A stretch of 64,000 bases of DNA. Origin: Blasia pusilla (Eukaryota > Marchantiophyta > Marchantiopsida > Blasiales). Where the stretch lies: positions 27,590,001 to 27,654,000 of the forward strand of contig CM114271.1 in the NCBI GenBank assembly GCA_050084515.1, read 5' to 3'. Positions 59,368-64,000 of the stretch are shown in pieces. Each line of letters starts with the position of its first letter. Position 1 is the stretch's first letter. The position numbers were made by a program, and so were the translations under genes. The notes beneath the pieces were generated by a model that made no database searches, was not told where the DNA came from, and worked only from the letters and a program-made list of their open reading frames with translations.

Positions 59368-59486
59368 TGTTAAAGAAACATAATCGGTGGAAAATGACTC
59401 TCAAGATTAAACTTCCTATTTCGTGTGAATACCAAATGTAGCAGTTCAGATGTCTCATGAGCTTGATTGTAACTCAATCTTCAATA
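59368..59486 (-). repeat. Short copia solo LTR (119 bp), related to the element at 23575
   Basis: TGTTAAAGAAACATAATCGG to CTCAATCTTCAATA. Compared with 23575-23876, its middle ~180 bp is missing. No target duplication is evident. Confidence 0.75.
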
Positions 59487-60278
59487 ATATAGACATCTTT
59501 GATTTTCCCTCTCGTCCATAATATGCGGAGAATAAATTAGAATGTTGTTAGGGGAGAATATATGCACGCGTTATAAGAAATTATGTTGCTTTGGTGGGGG
59601 AGGGGGTTTTGTTCTTGGATATTATTTACATATTGGGGCTTGAATGCGTACGGGTTATAAATAAGTAGTGGGATTTAATACGCTCGAAAAAATCTTTTCG
59701 TGCAAAGCATAGGCATGCTAACTAGTTATGGTGAAACGTGACGAAGGTGGCAAGCCTCAGCTGAACCCCTAAATTAACTTTGGAAGATCTTATTGGTAGA
59801 GAAGATGAATGATCTTTATTGGCGGAGAACATCATATGTCCAAAAGAGAGGTGACTGAAAGTCAAAAAGATGTTTTTCCCATGATAATATAGATGATCAG
59901 GTTTTCAGCCTTTACGTCTATGCACCAAAGAAAATATATTGTTGATGAGATTGAAAATCGAAGTATTAGTCCAAAATTGTACCATTACAAGTTTAAGGTT
60001 ATTTTTCATCGTTTTCTTATTCTAATTTTCCATCATTTGGAAAATTAGTTCTTGTCCAACCATTTTCTTATTCTGATTTTTTCCAAAATATTCCTTAATT
60101 TTCTTCCAAAACAAACACGAAAGTTACTTTTTAATCAATTTTTTGCACAAAATAAATTAGCAAATAAATTTCAATTTTGAAATGAGCAAAGTTAATGAAG
60201 AAGCGCAGGATTCGTAGGAGTACGTTTCATAAATATTGTGGACGCTTTATAAAATATAAATGAAAATTTGTTTTAAAA

Positions 60279-60295
60279 TTATTATTATTATTATT
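60279..60295. repeat. (ATT)n microsatellite
   Basis: About six ATT units within AT-rich DNA. Confidence 0.9.
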
Positions 60296-60652
60296 CTATT
60301 TAAATTTTCTCCTTGTGAAAAAAAAATTTCAATAAAAATAAAAATTTCAACTTCAATAATAAAATGAAAAATAGAACAAATAATTATAATTACTAAAACC
60401 TGCTACTCAATCTACTTTTCAGATTAGTATAATTAAAAAGAGCTTCCTTAAGGTCAATCATTGATCCTCCATATGAAGCAACACGTAGAATAGTATGATT
60501 CAAAAAAAAATCATTTAAATTCACATATCACAACTCTTTACCGTTACCACAAAAAGTACCTATGAAATACCCTATTTGTTATTTCCTTGTAGTGTTCGTT
60601 TACGTCCAAAAAAAAAGGGGATCCATCTACAACAACAATTTCCATACCTTAG

Positions 60653-60684
60653 TTGTGAATCCCCCTCGTATGGGGGATTCACAA
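60653..60684. repeat. Perfect 13-bp inverted repeat, 6-nt loop
   Basis: TTGTGAATCCCCC, loop TCGTAT, GGGGGATTCACAA. GC-rich in an AT-rich setting, with no downstream U run that would suggest a terminator. Confidence 0.95.
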
Positions 60685-61347
60685 TATGGGGCACACCAAC
60701 GCCACAATTAGAGCACAAAGGACATCTACGGTACCAACTCAAGGCCTTTACCGAAGCATGGCATATCAATTAGCTTCATGCTTTAATCCTGCTCGGTGGG
60801 TCCGAATATAGTGAATTCTTATGTGGTCATCAGATGTGTTGTATCCATCACGTTGCATCATTGTAATCCCAGGAAAATATTTCTATCATGGAAACATATT
60901 AGTTCCAATGTATGAGTTTGGGCCAATCTACAAATCTAGGGGTATGTGGATTGGCTTCTTGTATCCCTACTTCTATACCCTCAAAGTAATCTACACTATC
61001 TTCCCAAATAGAAGGCATGTCTATTGATTCCTTTTACTAGGGATGTAAATACCTTTACTCATTCTAAAGACCAATCATTTCCAATTGAAGTAAACATACC
61101 TCTATAGGTGGTTGTGGCACCACTTAGGATTTATCCATGGCCATGGACTATCTCTAGAAATTGAGTCCTCTTAATAGAGCGAAGAAATCATGTTGAAAGC
61201 CAAGGCATTCACGAAAGAAAGGGTCAAATGCCCAAAATCTCATAGGAAATTGCACGTGGTATGAATCAATTATCATGATGTATTATAATTTTCTATTGAT
61301 CTGAAATTAAAACTCACCCTCCAACAAAGTCTCAATCCCCATGTTTA

Positions 61348-61351
<4 letters not shown>

Positions 61352-61384
<33 letters not shown>
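61352..61384. repeat. (GA)n microsatellite, 33 bp
   Basis: Uninterrupted GA repeats after CATGTTTAATAT. Confidence 0.98.
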
Positions 61385-61388
<4 letters not shown>

Positions 61389-62341
61389 ATTGTACAAGTA
61401 TCATAAAGTGTCAAAAGATGAACCTAATCAAACTTAATCTATCATAGTATCATCAAAGTTGTAGGAAAGATTATCGAATCATCTTCCTTTGAGATTGGAG
61501 TATCTAGTTGACATAATAAGTTTGGGTGTTTTCCCTCTCGGTCAAGGATGATTTGTTGAAGAGATGAGAAACTTGACCAGTAGTGTTGAAAATAATCCAT
61601 TTGGGACTATTTGGAAGAGCTTAATGATATGGGTAAATTTTTATTTTGGGCATCCTCACACTTACATGGGAATTTTTTTAAAATATTTAAATAATTATGT
61701 AAATTACAAAAAAATGACTAAAAAATAAGCACTACATACACATTGGAGAATCTATAACTTAGAAAACAGAACGACTCTGAAAATCAAGAGATAAAACCGA
61801 ATCAAAGAGGCTTACCATCCCTACCAGAAAGGGAGAGGGAGAAAGGTTTCACAAATGCACATCCACGCACAAAAATGCTTTTCCTAAGATCAGAGGTATG
61901 ACTTTTCCACGGACGCCTTGCCCTTGCTTAGAGAGTAAGTAGAATTCAAGTCAAAAAGGGGGTATAAACAAATAGCTCACAGACAGATTAACACTACAAC
62001 CCAATGTGTAGCCATTATGTCAACTCAGAGTACTGAGTTGCATAAAATGATCTTTAACCATGATCTCAGCCAATCACCACTCTTGAATCTTGAAGATAAC
62101 TACATCCTTTGCACAATATCCTTAAAACACGATGTTCATCTGATTTCTGTGCCTGCCATGAAAAGTCTACTCTCAATTTATGAGGGCTAGATCCAGAACT
62201 GAATTTTGTAGGAAATCAATTAGTCCAGCGAAACAAATCATCAGAATACTTATCCAAGAATTGATCACACCGATCAATCCATCCGAACGATATAGATTAG
62301 TTTAGGATCAATGTTCTGTTTATGACCATTGATTACTGCTA

Positions 62342-62368
62342 GTATCGTTTCATCTTGCGAAACGATAC
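62342..62368. repeat. Perfect 10-bp inverted repeat, 7-nt loop
   Basis: GTATCGTTTC, loop ATCTTGC, GAAACGATAC. Function unknown. Confidence 0.95.
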
Positions 62369-63468
62369 ATAACTATGAGACATTTCTGAAGTGACACAGT
62401 TTCCGTCACGTCTTTTGATTACGGCTCTTAGTTTAGAGCAGACTTTACTACTTATGTATCGGCTTTTCAATCCATCAACACAGAGAACACTGAGAGTACG
62501 AACGCAATTTCGATTCATTCCGCATTTCTCACAAATTTCACCAAAAACACTGCCTGCATAAACACACCTTGAGGTTCAAGAGGATCCGCAGTTTCCTATT
62601 GAGATGCTTACAAGATGACATTCATACTCTATAATGTAGAAAGCAAATCCAATGTCCTCCATCCTCCAATACAATTCACAAAAAGAGCTGAGCATCTGTG
62701 ACAAGTCAGAATGATCCAAAACTTTCCACCGCTGAAGTCTTAATTCCTCAAAAATTGAGATGTGACTTTACTTAAAGTTTTCATGATGAAGAAGCACTTC
62801 GAACTTGCCCCAAACTTCAAGAGGAGAAGAACCACAGAAAAAGTCTTTGATGCTCTAAACAGAACTAGTTGAACTACAAGACTATCAAACAGACGTCTTG
62901 AGAGATGAACAATGATGAAAAAACAGTTGATTTAAGAAGTCACCATAACCTCAAAAATTCTTACTTTGCAGACCCTGTACACTGTACATAGTGTGTGGCT
63001 GCTAGACTGGAGCATGTACAGCATTTAGTTTCTAAGGACATTGCTCACGTCTATTGCTGTCAGTTTCAGTCTTGGTTAATCTAGCTAGCCTCAGTCCTGC
63101 AATTACTGTAATTTCAAGTCACCTCTTGGACCCCCTGGAACAAGAAGTCACTTCCTTCAGTCTCACTGGCTTTGCCAAAACTACCTCTTTACTAAGAAAG
63201 TTCCGCCTCTGGTCTACAAGTACCTCAAGACCTGTTCATGATCAAGCCCAGAGTAAACTATGGCAAGGATCACTCAAGGCTAGTGACTGCATATGAGGAG
63301 GGGTTTAGAGTATCAAACTTGTTGGACTCCTTACTTTTAGGGAGTGATAGTGAGACATCCATTCTGCACAGTCAGGAGGAAAACTTCAGCTTACAGAAAG
63401 AAGACATGCACAAAAGTGTTGTAAACATTCTCTTCCATACATGAAGAAGTATATCAAGATACTATGTC

Positions 63469-63532
63469 AAACTATATTTCTTGATATGGTCAAATCTAGT
63501 TTGAAGCGACTATATATCAAGAAATACAGTTT
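63469..63532. repeat. 19-bp inverted repeat, one mismatch, 26-nt loop
   Basis: Arms AAACTATATTTCTTGATAT (63469-63487) and ATATCAAGAAATACAGTTT (63514-63532). Size suits a small MITE remnant or hairpin, but no flanking duplication was seen. Confidence 0.85.
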
Positions 63533-64000
63533 GAAGCAACCAAGCAAGCTATTCACCTCATCCCTGTAGATCAGCTGCTGAAGGCGGCATGTAATTTATC
63601 AGAACTGGTTCTTGTTCCCACTGTACACAACTCTGGTCTTCCCTAGTGAGAGTAATCTTGGCTGTTCAGAATGCCTTCATAATAAGAATCACAAATTCCA
63701 AGGAAAATTCCTGCGTCAGTATCTCCTCAATTGATACTGAGACTATGTAACTTCACTCAGAACCCAATAATGCCCCTGTAAAATGAATGGTTTTGTTTTC
63801 AAATTAAAACTCCCCTTAAATCATGTCCAGGACAGCCTTACCACCTTTTGTTTCAAAAGGAGGTGTGTCCTTTAATCTCTTTTCAAGGACTAAACACAGC
63901 TGCTTGTCTTTGAAGCAGGGCAGTTCCTCCTATGTGGAACCGGTGACTTTCCATTACATTCATTTGCTACAGAAGAATCTTTACTGGAGTTCCAGTACCA

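Larger units (their letters stand above)
59487..64000. other. AT-rich region, no gene supported
   Basis: 4.5 kb with many stops in all frames. It contains microsatellites and the hairpins listed separately. The open frames at 60576-60773, 60821-61027 and 63054-63444 have no recognisable domain. 60600-61030 reads in several frames like a decayed transposon fragment, but I cannot assign it. Confidence 0.5.

Noticed and set aside
63054-63444. Two overlapping open frames near the right end
   Set aside because: No domain, no codon signal and different frames; probably chance or an unrecognised exon fragment.

Overview
This window looks like an intergenic, repeat-filled stretch of a large nuclear land-plant genome. 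Evidence for a plant: one intact LRR receptor-like kinase of the EMS1/BRI1/PSKR type, a Mutator-like transposase with a SWIM zinc finger, copia elements (one fragment with a TGGTATCAGAGC primer-binding site), and Ty3/gypsy elements whose decay is mostly CAG-to-TAG and CGA-to-TGA, as expected from CHG and CG methylation. The gypsy type (DNA methyltransferase plus PHD finger) and the R2-like LINE make a non-seed plant (bryophyte, lycophyte or fern) more likely than an angiosperm, but the sequence alone does not settle this.

Layout. (1) 365-14518: one 14.15 kb Mutator-like element, bounded by a 10-bp target-site duplication (355-364 and 14519-14528) and purine-rich terminal inverted repeats. It carries two divergent, decayed genes: a minus-strand gene of unknown function with a possible methyltransferase-like domain (about 7335 down to 3242) and a plus-strand transposase (8787-14113). 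Some 40-45 copies of a palindrome (arms GCAACCCGTCGGA / TCCGACGGGTTGC) lie in its arms, introns and intergenic spacer, often at regular 60-68 bp spacing, and I see none outside the element. (2) 14529-43213: an old plus-strand Ty3/gypsy element, A, split by later insertions. These are a minus-strand relative C (16429-22143, scrambled by an LTR-LTR inversion), a solo LTR, a copia element (23575-27342), a relative B (28106-37823) and a solo LTR in the 3' UTR (40765-42946). A, B and C all encode a cytosine-5 DNA methyltransferase between protease and reverse transcriptase, and a PHD finger at the C-terminus after the integrase. (3) 43214-43812: another solo LTR. (4) 46960-49800: a decayed non-LTR retrotransposon with a restriction-like endonuclease. 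(5) 50600-51440: a copia 5' fragment. (6) 54214-57348: the only intact host gene, a receptor-like kinase in a relatively GC-rich island. (7) 57349-64000: AT-rich DNA with a short LTR, microsatellites and hairpins but no gene I can support.

The exciting system is the retrotransposon family that couples a DNA-methylating enzyme to a probable histone-tail reader in one polyprotein. The second is the palindrome-studded Mutator-like element, whose largest array sits between two divergent TATA boxes. All transposon genes here are broken, so functional statements concern the ancestral elements.
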